From Streptomyces sp. A3M-1-3 (GTDB lineage: Bacteria; Actinomycetota; Actinomycetes; Streptomycetales; Streptomycetaceae): a stretch of DNA of 64,000 bases. This document shows, piece by piece, positions 11,577 through 20,852 of this stretch. The notes beneath the pieces are model-generated. The model did not search any database. It worked only from the letters and a program-made list of their open reading frames with translations, and was not told the origin of the DNA. Each line of letters opens with the position of its first letter. The stretch's first letter is position 1. The stretch lies in assembly GCF_024213665.1 (NCBI RefSeq), contig NZ_JANAVP010000004.1, forward strand, positions 186,001 through 250,000, in the 5' to 3' direction. Made by a program: the position numbers and the translations under genes.

Positions 11577-14159
11577 GTGCCTGGCACGAATTTGACCCGC
11601 GACGAGGCGCAGCAGCGGGCGCGCCTGCTCACCGTTGACTCGTACGAGATCGATCTCGATCTGAGCGGGGCGCAGGAGGGCGGCACCTACCGGTCCGTGA
11701 CCACCGTGCGCTTCGCGTCCGCCGAGGCCGGCGCCGAGACCTTCATCGACCTGGTCGCGCCCGCGGTGCACGAGGTCGTGCTGAACGGGAAGTCGCTGGA
11801 CGTCGCCGCGATTTTCCGGGACTCCCGGATCGCGCTGCGGCACCTGGCGGCAGGCCCGAACGAGCTGAAGGTCGTCGCCGACTGCGCGTACACCAACACC
11901 GGCGAGGGCCTGCACCGCTTTGTCGACCCGGTCGACCAGCAGGCGTACCTCTACACCCAGTTCGAGGTGCCGGACGCGCGCCGCGTGTTCGCCTCCTTCG
12001 AGCAGCCGGACCTCAAGGCCACGTTCCAGTTCACGGTGAAGGCCCCCGCGGGCTGGACCGTGATCTCCAACTCGCCACTGCAACATTCGGACGGGGCTGA
12101 ACCGGGCGACAGCGTCTGGCGCTTCGAGCCGACGCCGCGGATCTCGTCGTACATCACGGCGCTGATCGTCGGCCCGTACCACTCGGTCCACAGCTCGTAC
12201 GAGAAGGACGGGCAGTCCGTGCCGCTGGGCATCTACTGCCGGCCCTCGCTCGCCGAGTTCCTCGACGCGGACGCGATCTTCGAGGTCACGCGGCAGGGCT
12301 TCGACTGGTTCCAGGAGAAGTTCGACTACGCGTACCCCTTCGCCAAGTACGACCAGCTCTTCGTGCCGGAGTTCAACGCGGGCGCCATGGAGAACGCGGG
12401 CGCGGTGACCATCCGCGACCAGTACGTCTTCCGCTCGAAGGTGACGGACGCGGCGTACGAGCGGCGGGCCGAGACGATCCTGCACGAGCTGGCCCACATG
12501 TGGTTCGGCGACCTGGTCACCATGGAGTGGTGGAACGACCTGTGGCTGAACGAGTCGTTCGCCACCTACACCTCCGTCGCGTGCCAGGCGTACGCGGAGG
12601 GCTCGAAGTGGCCGAACGCGTGGACCACCTTCGCGAACTCGGAGAAGACCTGGGCGTACCGGCAGGACCAGCTGCCGTCCACGCACCCGATCATGGCCGA
12701 CATCCGTGACCTCGACGACGTGCTCGTCAACTTCGACGGCATCACCTATGCCAAGGGCGCCTCGGTGCTGAAGCAGCTCGTCGCGTACGTCGGGCAGGAC
12801 GAGTTCTTCCGCGGTGTGCAGGCGTACTTCAAGGCGCACGCCTTCGGCAACACCCGGCTGTCCGACCTGCTGGGCGCGCTGGAGGAGACCTCCGGCCGCG
12901 ACCTCACCAGCTGGTCGAAGGCATGGCTGGAAACAGCCGGTATCAACGTCCTGCGTCCGGAGCTGGAGACCGCCGAGGACGGCACGCTCACCTCCTTCGC
13001 CGTCAAGCAGGAGGCCCCCGCGCTGCCCAAGGGGGCGAAGGGTGAGCCGACTCTGCGCCCGCACCGGATCGCGATCGGCCTGTACGACCTCGAAGACGGC
13101 AAGCTGGTGCGCACCGACCGTATCGAGCTGGACGTCGACGGTGAACTGACCGCCGTACCCGAGCTGGTGGGCCGCAGGCGCCCGGCCGTCGTGCTGCTCA
13201 ACGACGACGACCTGTCGTACGCGAAGGTCCGCCTGGACGCCGAGTCGCTCGCCATGGTCACCGAGCACCTGGGCGACTTCACCGAGTCGCTGCCGCGCGC
13301 GCTGTGCTGGGCCTCCGCGTGGGACATGACCCGCGACGGCGAGCTCGCCACCCGCGACTACCTCTCGCTCGTCCTCTCCGGCATCGCCAAGGAGTCGGAC
13401 ATCGGCGTCGTCCAGTCGCTGCACCGCCAGGTGAAGTTGGCGATCGACCTGTACGCGGCGCCCGACTGGCGTGAGGCGGGCCTGGCGCAGTGGACCGAGG
13501 CGGCGCTGACGCACCTACGGGCCGCCGAGCCGGGCAGTGACCACCAGCTGGCCTGGGCGCGTGCGTTCGCCGCCGCCGCCCGTACGCCGCAGCAGCTCGA
13601 CCTGCTGACGGGGCTGCTGGAGGGCAAGGAGACGATCGAGGGCCTGGCCGTGGACACCGAGCTGCGCTGGGCGTTCGTGGAGCGGCTGGCCGCCACCGGT
13701 GTCTTCGACGAGCAGGAGATCACCGCCGAGTACGAGCGGGACCGGACCGCGGCGGGCGAGCGGCACGCCGCCACCGCGCGGGCGGCCCGGCCGACCGCCG
13801 AGGCCAAGGCGGCGGCCTGGGCCTCGGTCGTCGCATCGGACAAACTGCCCAACGCCGTACAGGAAGCGGTCATCGGCGGGTTCGTCCAGACCGATCAGCG
13901 TGAGCTGCTCGCCCCGTACGTAGGGGAGTTCTTCGCGGCGGTAAAGGGCGTGTGGGAGTCCCGCAGCCACGAGATGGCCCAGCAGATCGCGGTTGGCCTG
14001 TATCCGTCGCTTCAGGTCTCGCAGGCGACGCTGGACGTGACGGACGCGTGGCTGGCCTCGGCCGAGCCGAACGCGGCGCTGCGCCGCCTGGTGTCGGAGT
14101 CCCGCGCCGGTGTCGAGCGGGCGCTGAAGGCCCAGGCGGCGGACGCCGCTGCCGGCTAG
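11577..14159 (+). CDS. pepN: Aminopeptidase N (M1 family)
   Basis: An 860-residue zinc aminopeptidase removing N-terminal residues from peptides in the cytoplasm. The exopeptidase motif GAMENAG precedes the zinc site HELAH (His303, Glu304, His307) and the third ligand Glu326 in NESF, at the exact 18-residue spacing of M1 enzymes. The C-terminal half is the ERAP1-like helical domain. GTG 11577 is chosen over the upstream ATG 11541 because GAAGGAGAT stands at 11562-11570 and the product then starts MPGTNLTRDEAQQRARLL like other actinobacterial PepN. A paralogous C-terminus lies at the start of the window. Confidence 0.95.
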   Translation: MPGTNLTRDEAQQRARLLTVDSYEIDLDLSGAQEGGTYRSVTTVRFASAEAGAETFIDLVAPAVHEVVLNGKSLDVAAIFRDSRIALRHLAAGPNELKVVADCAYTNTGEGLHRFVDPVDQQAYLYTQFEVPDARRVFASFEQPDLKATFQFTVKAPAGWTVISNSPLQHSDGAEPGDSVWRFEPTPRISSYITALIVGPYHSVHSSYEKDGQSVPLGIYCRPSLAEFLDADAIFEVTRQGFDWFQEKFDYAYPFAKYDQLFVPEFNAGAMENAGAVTIRDQYVFRSKVTDAAYERRAETILHELAHMWFGDLVTMEWWNDLWLNESFATYTSVACQAYAEGSKWPNAWTTFANSEKTWAYRQDQLPSTHPIMADIRDLDDVLVNFDGITYAKGASVLKQLVAYVGQDEFFRGVQAYFKAHAFGNTRLSDLLGALEETSGRDLTSWSKAWLETAGINVLRPELETAEDGTLTSFAVKQEAPALPKGAKGEPTLRPHRIAIGLYDLEDGKLVRTDRIELDVDGELTAVPELVGRRRPAVVLLNDDDLSYAKVRLDAESLAMVTEHLGDFTESLPRALCWASAWDMTRDGELATRDYLSLVLSGIAKESDIGVVQSLHRQVKLAIDLYAAPDWREAGLAQWTEAALTHLRAAEPGSDHQLAWARAFAAAARTPQQLDLLTGLLEGKETIEGLAVDTELRWAFVERLAATGVFDEQEITAEYERDRTAAGERHAATARAARPTAEAKAAAWASVVASDKLPNAVQEAVIGGFVQTDQRELLAPYVGEFFAAVKGVWESRSHEMAQQIAVGLYPSLQVSQATLDVTDAWLASAEPNAALRRLVSESRAGVERALKAQAADAAAG

Positions 14160-14183
14160 CTTCTCGCAGCAACCGGAACCTGT

Positions 14184-14218
14184 CCGCCCGCCCAGTGCGC
14201 CCCGCATTGGGCGGGCGG
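14184..14218 (+). terminator. Hairpin terminator of pepN
   Basis: CCGCCCGCCCAGTG (14184-14197) pairs with 14205-14218 with a single G-T wobble and a 7-nt loop. Confidence 0.8.
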
Positions 14219-14342
14219 TCCGCGTTCTCACGTCACCCGGTTCGGTGAACTGGGTGACGTACGGTCAACTTCCTTTGCCGCAAGCCGTTATGCTCCCGCC
14301 CATCGTCATAAGATCTTCTCTTTCGATGGTTTGAGGGTGCTG

Positions 14343-15863
14343 ATGGTCCGAGAGGAATCGCCGCCCGGAATCGCGCGGTCCGCGGCGTCGTTCATATGGC
14401 TGCTGCCTGCCGTTGCGACCGCGGCGGCTACCGCGCTCGTCGTGGCCCTGGTCTCCTCGTCGGCGCGTACCCCGGTGGCCTGGATCGGCGGGGCGGCTGT
14501 TGTCGCCGTCGCCGTCGCCGCCGGTGAGGCCGCCCGCCGAGGCCGGCTCGTGGCAGAACTCTGCGACAAGGTCGCGGCACAGGAGACAGCGCTGTCGCGG
14601 CAGGAGGACGAGACCATCCGGCTGGCCTCGGAGCTGCTGCCCGAGGCGATCAAGCGTCTGCGCAAGCACGAGTTCCCCGAGGACGTACTCGCCGCGCTCA
14701 CCTCGGGGGACGCACGCGGCTTCAACGACCAGGGGCTGACCCCCGAATTCCGGGCGGCGCACCGGGCGGTGCTGAGCTCGGCGCTCGATGCCGTTGTCGC
14801 CGAGGAGGACCTCCGCGATTCAGCGCAGCGGGCCTTTGTGAACATCGCCCGCCGGGTGCAGGCGATCGTCCACCAGCAGGCGCAGGAAATGCGGGAGATG
14901 GAGGACCGGCACGGCCGGAATCCGGATGTCTTCGGCGATCTCCTGCGGCTCGACCACGGAACGGCACTGATCGGCCGGCTCGCCGACTCCATCTCCGTAC
15001 TCGGCGGGGCGCGTCCCGGCCGCCAGTGGAGCAGGGCGGTTCCGTTGTACAGCGTGCTGCGCGGCGCGATGTCGCGGATCATCGACTACCAGCGGGTGGA
15101 CCTCCACTCGGTCTCCGAGGTGGCCGTCGTCGGCCCCGCCGTCGAACCGCTCATCCACGCGCTGGCCGAGCTGCTGGACAACGCCACCCGCTACTCGCCG
15201 CCGCACACCAGGGTCCACCTCACCGCCGTCGAGGTGCAGTCGGGCATTGCCGTGGAGATCGAGGACGGCGGTGTGAACATGAGCGAGGAGGCCCGCAAGC
15301 GGGCCGAGCGCATGCTCTGGCAGGCCCAGCAGGGCATCGACCTGAACGACTTGGGTGAGACCCCGCGGCTCGGCCTCGCCGTGGTCGGCCGACTGGCACA
15401 GGCGTACAACTTCCAGGTCGCGCTGCGCTCTTCCGCGTACGGCGGTGTACGGGCTGTCCTCATTGTTCCGCAGGACCTGATCACCACCGCCTCGGCCGCG
15501 ACCGGCGTGGCGCACGGAATCGGCACCTCCTCCGGGCCCCGGGCGGCCTCACCGCCACGGCAGCAGCCCCCTCGTCAGGCCACCGGACCGCTGCCGCCTG
15601 CGCAGGAAGACGACGCGCCGCTCGTCACCGAGCGGTCCCCGAACGGTCTGCCGCAGCGGCGCCGCAAGAACCGGATCACTGAGCCGGCCGCCCCCGTCCG
15701 GACGGCGCCCGAGCCGGAGCCGGAGCCGGAGCAGGGGCCGGAGCCCGCATCGCAGGTGGAGCCCGGTGTATGGCTGGCTGCCTTCCAGAGCGGCCTGTCC
15801 GGTGGCCCCACACAGGACAGCGACGGCTCTTCGACGTCGGCAAGCAAGGGGAAACAGCAGTGA
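14343..15863 (+). CDS. cvnA: Conservon sensor-kinase-like protein CvnA
   Basis: First gene of a complete conservon. Two N-terminal membrane segments (about residues 14-37 and 44-60) are followed by a cytoplasmic helical region and a GHKL ATPase domain with the N-box ELLDNATRYSPP and the G-box GLAVVGRLA. No clear phospho-acceptor His domain is seen, as is usual for CvnA. The last 110 residues are Pro/Glu-rich and disordered. CvnA is thought to form a membrane complex with CvnB, C and D that works like a eukaryotic G-protein-coupled receptor system. ATG 14343 is preferred to TTG 14331 because GAGGG precedes it by 5 nt. Confidence 0.92.
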   Translation: MVREESPPGIARSAASFIWLLPAVATAAATALVVALVSSSARTPVAWIGGAAVVAVAVAAGEAARRGRLVAELCDKVAAQETALSRQEDETIRLASELLPEAIKRLRKHEFPEDVLAALTSGDARGFNDQGLTPEFRAAHRAVLSSALDAVVAEEDLRDSAQRAFVNIARRVQAIVHQQAQEMREMEDRHGRNPDVFGDLLRLDHGTALIGRLADSISVLGGARPGRQWSRAVPLYSVLRGAMSRIIDYQRVDLHSVSEVAVVGPAVEPLIHALAELLDNATRYSPPHTRVHLTAVEVQSGIAVEIEDGGVNMSEEARKRAERMLWQAQQGIDLNDLGETPRLGLAVVGRLAQAYNFQVALRSSAYGGVRAVLIVPQDLITTASAATGVAHGIGTSSGPRAASPPRQQPPRQATGPLPPAQEDDAPLVTERSPNGLPQRRRKNRITEPAAPVRTAPEPEPEPEQGPEPASQVEPGVWLAAFQSGLSGGPTQDSDGSSTSASKGKQQ

Positions 15864-16267
15864 TTCAGCAGCGGGCCAATATGGACTGGATGCTCAAGGA
15901 CCTGGCGGCAGGCGTTCCGCAGACCCGCCACGTGATCGTCCTGTCCGCGGACGGGCTGCGCATGGCCCAGCACGGCGCGGACACCGACACCGCCGACCGG
16001 CTGGCCGCCGCATGCGCGGGACTGCAGAGCCTCGCGGGCGCAGTCGGCGCCGAGCTCCCACACAGTGAGGGGAGGATGCGCCTGGTCGTCATCGAGATGG
16101 ACGGCGGCTTCTTCTACCTGATGGCGGCGGGCGCCGGGGCCTTTCTCGCGGTGCTGGCCGACGAAGGCGTGGACGCGGGCCTGATGGGACAGCGGATGCG
16201 GGACCTGGTGATCCGGATCGGAGAGCACCTCAGCAGTCCGCCCCGGCACGACGGGCAGACCGCGTGA
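15860..16267 (+). CDS. cvnB: Conservon roadblock/LC7 protein CvnB
   Basis: A 135-residue roadblock/LC7 protein (MDWMLKDLAAGVPQTRHVIVLSADG near the start). In conservons this is the presumed regulator of the CvnD GTPase, comparable to MglB for MglA. The GTG start overlaps the cvnA stop by four bases (GTGA), with AAGGGGAAA as ribosome site, so translation is coupled. Confidence 0.93.
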   Translation: MIQQRANMDWMLKDLAAGVPQTRHVIVLSADGLRMAQHGADTDTADRLAAACAGLQSLAGAVGAELPHSEGRMRLVVIEMDGGFFYLMAAGAGAFLAVLADEGVDAGLMGQRMRDLVIRIGEHLSSPPRHDGQTA

Positions 16268-16623
16268 GCGACTCGGGCCAGGGTTGGGAAGACAACAGCC
16301 CCGAGCGGCTCTACGTCATCACGGGCGGCCGCAGTGGTTCGTCCGCTCCCATCCGCCTCGACCTGGTCACGCTGATCGTGGCCAGGTCCGGGCCCAAGCC
16401 CGGGATGCAACCCGAGCAGGCGGCGATCATCGGGATGTGTGAGGCGCCGCTCTCGGTTGCCGAGATCTCCGCGTACACCGGTCTGCCGGTGAGCGTCGTG
16501 ACCGTGCTGCTCAGCGATCTGCTGGCCGAGAAACGGGTGCTGGCACGCGCGCCCGTCCCCCCCGCCCAACTTCCCGACCGCGCTTTGATTGAGGCAGTGA
16601 TCGATGGACTTCAGAAACTCTGA
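16264..16623 (+). CDS. cvnC: Conservon DUF742 protein CvnC
   Basis: A 119-residue DUF742 protein: ERLYVITGGRS at the N-terminus, DLVTLIVA, then a winged-helix-like section (EAPLSVAEISAYTGLPVSVVTVLLSDLLAE). The biochemical role is not settled; in conservons it interacts with the other Cvn proteins at the membrane. GTGA overlap with cvnB. Confidence 0.93.
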   Translation: MSDSGQGWEDNSPERLYVITGGRSGSSAPIRLDLVTLIVARSGPKPGMQPEQAAIIGMCEAPLSVAEISAYTGLPVSVVTVLLSDLLAEKRVLARAPVPPAQLPDRALIEAVIDGLQKL

Positions 16624-17224
16624 ACCACCTGCGGGGCCACGGCGCGAGGACATACTGCCGGATACGGCCACCGCCGCGGTCAAGGTGGTGATCGTGGGCG
16701 GCTTCGGAGTCGGCAAGACGACCCTGGTCGGCTCGGTCAGCGAGATCCGGCCGCTGACCACCGAGGAGACGATGACCCAGGCCGGAGTCGGGGTCGACGA
16801 CACGGTGGGCGTCGAGCGCAAGACCGCCACCACGGTGGCGATGGACTTCGGCCGAATCAGCATCAACAAGGAGCTGGTGCTGTACGTCTTCGGCACCCCC
16901 GGCCAGGAGCGGTTCTGGTTCCTGTGGCGCGGCCTGTTCGAGGGCGCACTGGGCGCGGTTGTGCTGGTCGACACCCGCAGGCTGGAGGTCAGCTTCGAGG
17001 TGATCGGCCGGCTGGAGGAGCGCGGAGTGCCCTTCGTGGTCGCCGTCAACTCCTTCCCCGACGCGCCCGAACACTCTCTCGATGATCTGCGGAGCGCCCT
17101 CGATCTGCCGGCGTCCGTACCGCTACTCGTGTGTGACGCCCGACGACGTGAGTCCGCCCGTGACGTCCTGATGACCCTGATGCACTACCTGCACTCCCTA
17201 GCCGTAACCCCGGAGGCATCGTGA
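16604..17224 (+). CDS. cvnD: Conservon small GTPase CvnD
   Basis: A 206-residue Ras-like GTPase. The P-loop is GGFGVGKTT (32-40), the G3 box is TPGQERFWF, and the usual NKxD is replaced by the AVNSF variant typical of CvnD proteins. ATG 16604 lies inside the end of cvnC (20-bp overlap). It is the proposed signalling output of the conservon, cycling with help from the roadblock protein CvnB. Confidence 0.93.
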   Translation: MDFRNSEPPAGPRREDILPDTATAAVKVVIVGGFGVGKTTLVGSVSEIRPLTTEETMTQAGVGVDDTVGVERKTATTVAMDFGRISINKELVLYVFGTPGQERFWFLWRGLFEGALGAVVLVDTRRLEVSFEVIGRLEERGVPFVVAVNSFPDAPEHSLDDLRSALDLPASVPLLVCDARRRESARDVLMTLMHYLHSLAVTPEAS

Positions 17225-18636
17225 GCACTCCCCCTACCCCGCCGCCGGGCTGCCCGGCGCACGGTCTCGGTCCCGACGGTCTGCGTCGGTTGTACGGTCC
17301 CGAGGCCGAGACGGACCCGATGGGTCTGTACGAGAAGCTGCGCGCCGAGCACGGCACGGTGGCCCCGGTCCTGGTGCACGGCGACCTGCCGGCCTGGCTG
17401 GTCCTCGGTCACCGCGAGAACTTGGACGTCACTCGCACTCCGTCGCGTTTCACCCGTGACCCCCGCGGCTGGCGCGAGCGGCGGGAAGGCAGGGTCCCGG
17501 CGGACCATCCGCTGAACCCCATGACCACCTGGGTGCCGGTGTGCACTTTCGTCGACGGAACAGAGCACCAGCGCCTGCGCGGTGCGCTCACCGACTCCCT
17601 CGACCGCTTCGAGGGGCGCGGTGTCCGCCGCTATGTGAACCGTTTCGCGGGCCAGCTGATCGACGCCTTCGAGTCGGACGGGCACGTTGATCTGATCGCC
17701 GACTTCGCCGAGCCACTTCCGATGCTGGTGATGACCCAGCTGGTGGGCATGCCGGAGGAGTCCGGGCCGCGGCTCGTCGAGGCAACCCGCGATCTGCTCA
17801 AGGGCACCGAGACCGCCCTTGCCAGCAACGATTACGTCATGGGAGCGCTGGCGCAGCTGGTGGAGCGCAGGAAGAGCGTTCCCGGGCACGACCTCACCAC
17901 CTGGTTCCTCCAGCACTCCGCCGGGCTCACTGACGAGGAGATCGTCACGCATCTGCGGGTCGTGCTGGTCGCGGCGTTCGAGACGACCGCCAACCTGATC
18001 GCCAGCACTCTCAGGCTGGTCCTCACCGACCGCCGGTTCCGCGCCAGTCTGTCGGGCGGCCATATGACGCTGCCGGACGCACTGGAGCAGGTCCTGTGGG
18101 ACGAGCCGCCGCTCACGGCGGTTCTGGCGCGCTGGGCGACCGGCGACACCACGCTCGGCGGCCAGCAGATCAAGGACGGCGACATGCTGATCCTCGGACT
18201 GGCGGCCGGCAATGTGGACCCGGAGATCCGCCCCGATCTGTCGACACCGGTCCACGGAAACCGCTCGCATCTGGCGTTCAGCAGCGGTCCGCACGAGTGC
18301 CCCGGCCAGGACATCGGCCGGGCCATCGCGGACACCGGCATCGACGCGCTGCTGACCCGGCTGCCCGATCTGGAGCTGGCCGTACCGGAACCCGAACTGC
18401 AGTGGCGCGGGACGCTGATGTCCCAGCATCTGACCGCACTTCCGGTGACGTTCACTCCGTGTCCGAAGGGTGGCGCGGACCGGGCGGCGCAGCCCGCGCA
18501 GCCCGCGCCCGTAGCCCGGCCGCTGCCCGCGGCCGCGGCACCGGAGCCCGGGCAGCCGGTCACCGTACCCGCGCCCCGGAGCGGGCGGCGTGAGCGGCTG
18601 CGGTCCTGGTGGGGCAGTCTTTTCAGCCGTCGCTGA
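17221..18636 (+). CDS. cvnE: Conservon cytochrome P450 without ExxR motif (CYP157-like)
   Basis: A 471-residue P450, last gene of the conservon (GTGA overlap with cvnD). The haem-binding loop FSSGPHECPGQD carries Cys360, and the I-helix reads AAFETTANLI. In the K-helix the normally invariant ExxR is absent: the sequence is LEQVLWDEPP, with Gln290 and Trp293 where Glu and Arg are expected. This EQxLW form is known from the CYP157 family of streptomycete conservons. Beyond the P450 fold there is a Pro/Ala-rich linker and a basic, aromatic tail (RRERLRSWWGSLFSRR) that could bind membrane. Substrate unknown; electron-transfer partners are not in the window. Confidence 0.92.
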   Translation: MSTPPTPPPGCPAHGLGPDGLRRLYGPEAETDPMGLYEKLRAEHGTVAPVLVHGDLPAWLVLGHRENLDVTRTPSRFTRDPRGWRERREGRVPADHPLNPMTTWVPVCTFVDGTEHQRLRGALTDSLDRFEGRGVRRYVNRFAGQLIDAFESDGHVDLIADFAEPLPMLVMTQLVGMPEESGPRLVEATRDLLKGTETALASNDYVMGALAQLVERRKSVPGHDLTTWFLQHSAGLTDEEIVTHLRVVLVAAFETTANLIASTLRLVLTDRRFRASLSGGHMTLPDALEQVLWDEPPLTAVLARWATGDTTLGGQQIKDGDMLILGLAAGNVDPEIRPDLSTPVHGNRSHLAFSSGPHECPGQDIGRAIADTGIDALLTRLPDLELAVPEPELQWRGTLMSQHLTALPVTFTPCPKGGADRAAQPAQPAPVARPLPAAAAPEPGQPVTVPAPRSGRRERLRSWWGSLFSRR

Positions 18637-18653
18637 CGGCTGAGGTGTGCGAG

Positions 18654-18677
18654 GGCCCCGCGGGGAGCCGCGGGGCC
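18654..18677. terminator. Convergent hairpin terminator after the conservon
   Basis: GGCCCCGCGG (18654-18663) and CCGCGGGGCC (18668-18677) with a 4-nt loop, between cvnE and the convergent terpene synthase. Confidence 0.8.
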
Positions 18678-18696
18678 TTCGTCCTGCGGGGCTCGC

Positions 18697-19797
18697 TCAG
18701 TCCTCCAGTTGCTGCCACCACCACGCGAGTGCGGGCACCGGAAGGGGCTCGGTGCTCGCATCGCTCGGAGTGTCGCGCCAGGTGATGTGGTACGAGGCGC
18801 CTTCCACGGGCAGCTCGTGGCGGTTGCGCGGGCTGGCGTAACGGGGGGCCACGTTGTGGTACGCGATGTTGCCCGCGAGCCAGTGGCCGAGTGCCACGAG
18901 GTACCGGCCGAGTTCCTTGCCGGCCTTCCTCGCGAGCTGTTCGCGCAGCGTGATGAAGAGCGTCATCGCGCGGTCCCGTACGGCCACTGCCGCAGGCAGC
19001 GCCTGCGCGGGGGTGCAGCCGAGTTCCTGGGCCACGACGTTGATGAGGTTCTGCTCCCAGGGCTCCTGATGGTCCTCCTTGTTGTACGAGAAGACGTCGT
19101 TGTCGCAGCCGACGATGAAGCCTGCGGCGTCCGTGAGGGCGCGCACGGGAGCTGCGTACAGCTCGTCGGGCGGGACATGGATGCCATTGGCGGCCTCGCA
19201 CCAGGCGACGGTGAATCCGGTGCCGTTGATCGACATACGGATCGCCGAGAAGTCGTTGAGGCTCGGCATGACCCCGCGCTCGCTGTTGGAGGTCTGCCAG
19301 CCCTCGCCGAACAGCCAGTCCCGGGTTCCCTCGGTGAATCTGCGCAGCTGGAAGGGCGAGAGCGCGGCACGGGTGCGGGCGGCGAGGTCTTCGAGGGCTG
19401 CGGTGTGCGGGCCCGCGGGGAGCACGCCGGGACGCGGGATCTCCAGGGTGCGGGCCAGCCGGACAGCGTGGTCGGCGATGTCCGCGCTCCGTGAGGTGGC
19501 CGATCCGGCGTTCTGCCAGTCATCCACGGCGAAGGCCCAGTAGTTCCACTCGACGAACAGGAGCATCATCTCCACTTCGCCGTACGGGATGATCCGGCTG
19601 GTGAAGTCGGCGCTGCGGGTGGCAAGTCCCCAGGCCCGCTCGATGGCGTCGGGGTAGAGACCGAACGAGTCGAGCCACTCCACGGCCCGCTGTTCGAGCT
19701 CATCCGACTTGGGGTGGATGAGCCTCTCGTCAAACGGGCAGTAGAACGGCGGAAGTTGCCAACCGATGCGGGAGGGATGACCGTGCTCGGAAGTCAT
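18697..19797 (-). CDS. Class I terpene synthase
   Basis: A 366-residue bacterial terpene cyclase. The NSE triad is intact (NDVFSYNKE, residues 233-241), and a downstream RY pair (NVAPRYASP) matches the pyrophosphate sensor. The first metal motif is unusual: VDDWQNAG, Asp92-Asp93 with no third acidic residue. Start ATG 19797 is two bases after the stop of the methyltransferase gene (TGA-CC-ATG), so the two are translationally coupled. That pairing implies the substrate is a C-methylated prenyl diphosphate (C11 or C16). It lacks the long Pro-rich N-terminus of 2-methylisoborneol synthases, so a different product is likely. Product not predictable from sequence. Confidence 0.9.
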   Translation of the reverse strand: MTSEHGHPSRIGWQLPPFYCPFDERLIHPKSDELEQRAVEWLDSFGLYPDAIERAWGLATRSADFTSRIIPYGEVEMMLLFVEWNYWAFAVDDWQNAGSATSRSADIADHAVRLARTLEIPRPGVLPAGPHTAALEDLAARTRAALSPFQLRRFTEGTRDWLFGEGWQTSNSERGVMPSLNDFSAIRMSINGTGFTVAWCEAANGIHVPPDELYAAPVRALTDAAGFIVGCDNDVFSYNKEDHQEPWEQNLINVVAQELGCTPAQALPAAVAVRDRAMTLFITLREQLARKAGKELGRYLVALGHWLAGNIAYHNVAPRYASPRNRHELPVEGASYHITWRDTPSDASTEPLPVPALAWWWQQLED

Positions 19798-19799
19798 GG

Positions 19800-20708
19800 T
19801 CAGTTGCCTCCCAGCCGGAAGAGCAGCAGCCGGGTCTCCAGGGCGTGGTCCCGCCAGATGCGGAACAGCTTGCCGTGCGTGATGGTGGATTCCTGAAGTC
19901 GCTCGCGCGTCCAGGCGGACCGGACTCCAGAGGCCTCGACACGGTCCAGCTCGGCGGTGTTCCAGGCCATGGACTGCACCCAGAACTCGGCGACCCGGTC
20001 GGTGACGTCCTCGTCCTGCTCCAGCTCGAAGCCGGCCGCCTCGGCGGCGGCGATGTACTCGGGGAGCGTGCCCAGCCGTGTCTTGTAGTAGCCGTCGATG
20101 AACTCGGTCCACTCGGGCCGGCAGATGAAGTGCTCCTGGATCCCGAACCAGCCACCCGGCCTCAGCGCCCTGGCCACGACCTTGAAGAGCCGCTCGCGGT
20201 CCATGTAGCCGGTGCTCTCGTTTGCGTACGCGGCGTCGTACTTCCGCTCCTCGTCGAGGTCGTGAATGTCGCCGAGGAGGGGGGTGACCCGGTCGGCCAC
20301 ACCGGCCTGTCGCGCGAAGTCCTGGATGACGGTGAGGTGTTCGACTGCGACGGTGAGGCCGGTGACTCTCGCGCCGTGCTCCTGCGCCCAGTAGAGCGAG
20401 CCGCCGCCCACACCGCATCCGATGTCGAGGAGATGGGCCGGCGGTGCACTGTGGGCCCCCCAGGCGCGGGCCGCGTGCTCGACTATCGCCTCCTGGGAGG
20501 CAACTATGCGGCGCTTGAGTATGCGCTGGGAGACGGTGGTGTTCGGCCTGGCGTCGTGGCCGAACATTCCCACATGGAAGTGGACACGCGGTCCTGGCCC
20601 GTACTTGTGGAGGATGTCTGCTGTCTTGCGGCTGTAGTACAGCGGGACTTGGCTCTCGTCGAAGGCCTGGCCATCAGTGGGGGGCTGGATGACGAGGTTA
20701 CTGTTCAT
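19800..20708 (-). CDS. SAM-dependent C-methyltransferase, prenyl-diphosphate type
   Basis: A 302-residue class I methyltransferase. Motif I is [12 protein letters not shown] (93-104), and NESTGYMD resembles the acidic catalytic segment of geranyl-diphosphate methyltransferases. The N-terminal [20 protein letters not shown] (24-43) is a tyrosine-rich cap of the type seen in isoprenoid C-methyltransferases such as TleD and the farnesyl-diphosphate methyltransferase SodC (resemblance recalled, not aligned). ATG 20708 follows GGAG; GTG 20732 is an alternative. Coupled to the terpene synthase, it should methylate GPP or FPP before cyclisation. Confidence 0.85.
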   Translation of the reverse strand: MNSNLVIQPPTDGQAFDESQVPLYYSRKTADILHKYGPGPRVHFHVGMFGHDARPNTTVSQRILKRRIVASQEAIVEHAARAWGAHSAPPAHLLDIGCGVGGGSLYWAQEHGARVTGLTVAVEHLTVIQDFARQAGVADRVTPLLGDIHDLDEERKYDAAYANESTGYMDRERLFKVVARALRPGGWFGIQEHFICRPEWTEFIDGYYKTRLGTLPEYIAAAEAAGFELEQDEDVTDRVAEFWVQSMAWNTAELDRVEASGVRSAWTRERLQESTITHGKLFRIWRDHALETRLLLFRLGGN

Positions 20709-20852
20709 CGGTTCTCCGGATCCTGGGTTCACGTGGGGGGCGTGTTGCTAGCGGCCCCACTCTGCCCACAACTGATCGATAACACTCCTCACTAGCCTGT
20801 GTGTTGAGCATACTCACAGCCAAGGACCCTGTAACTTGGATCGATTGATGAC

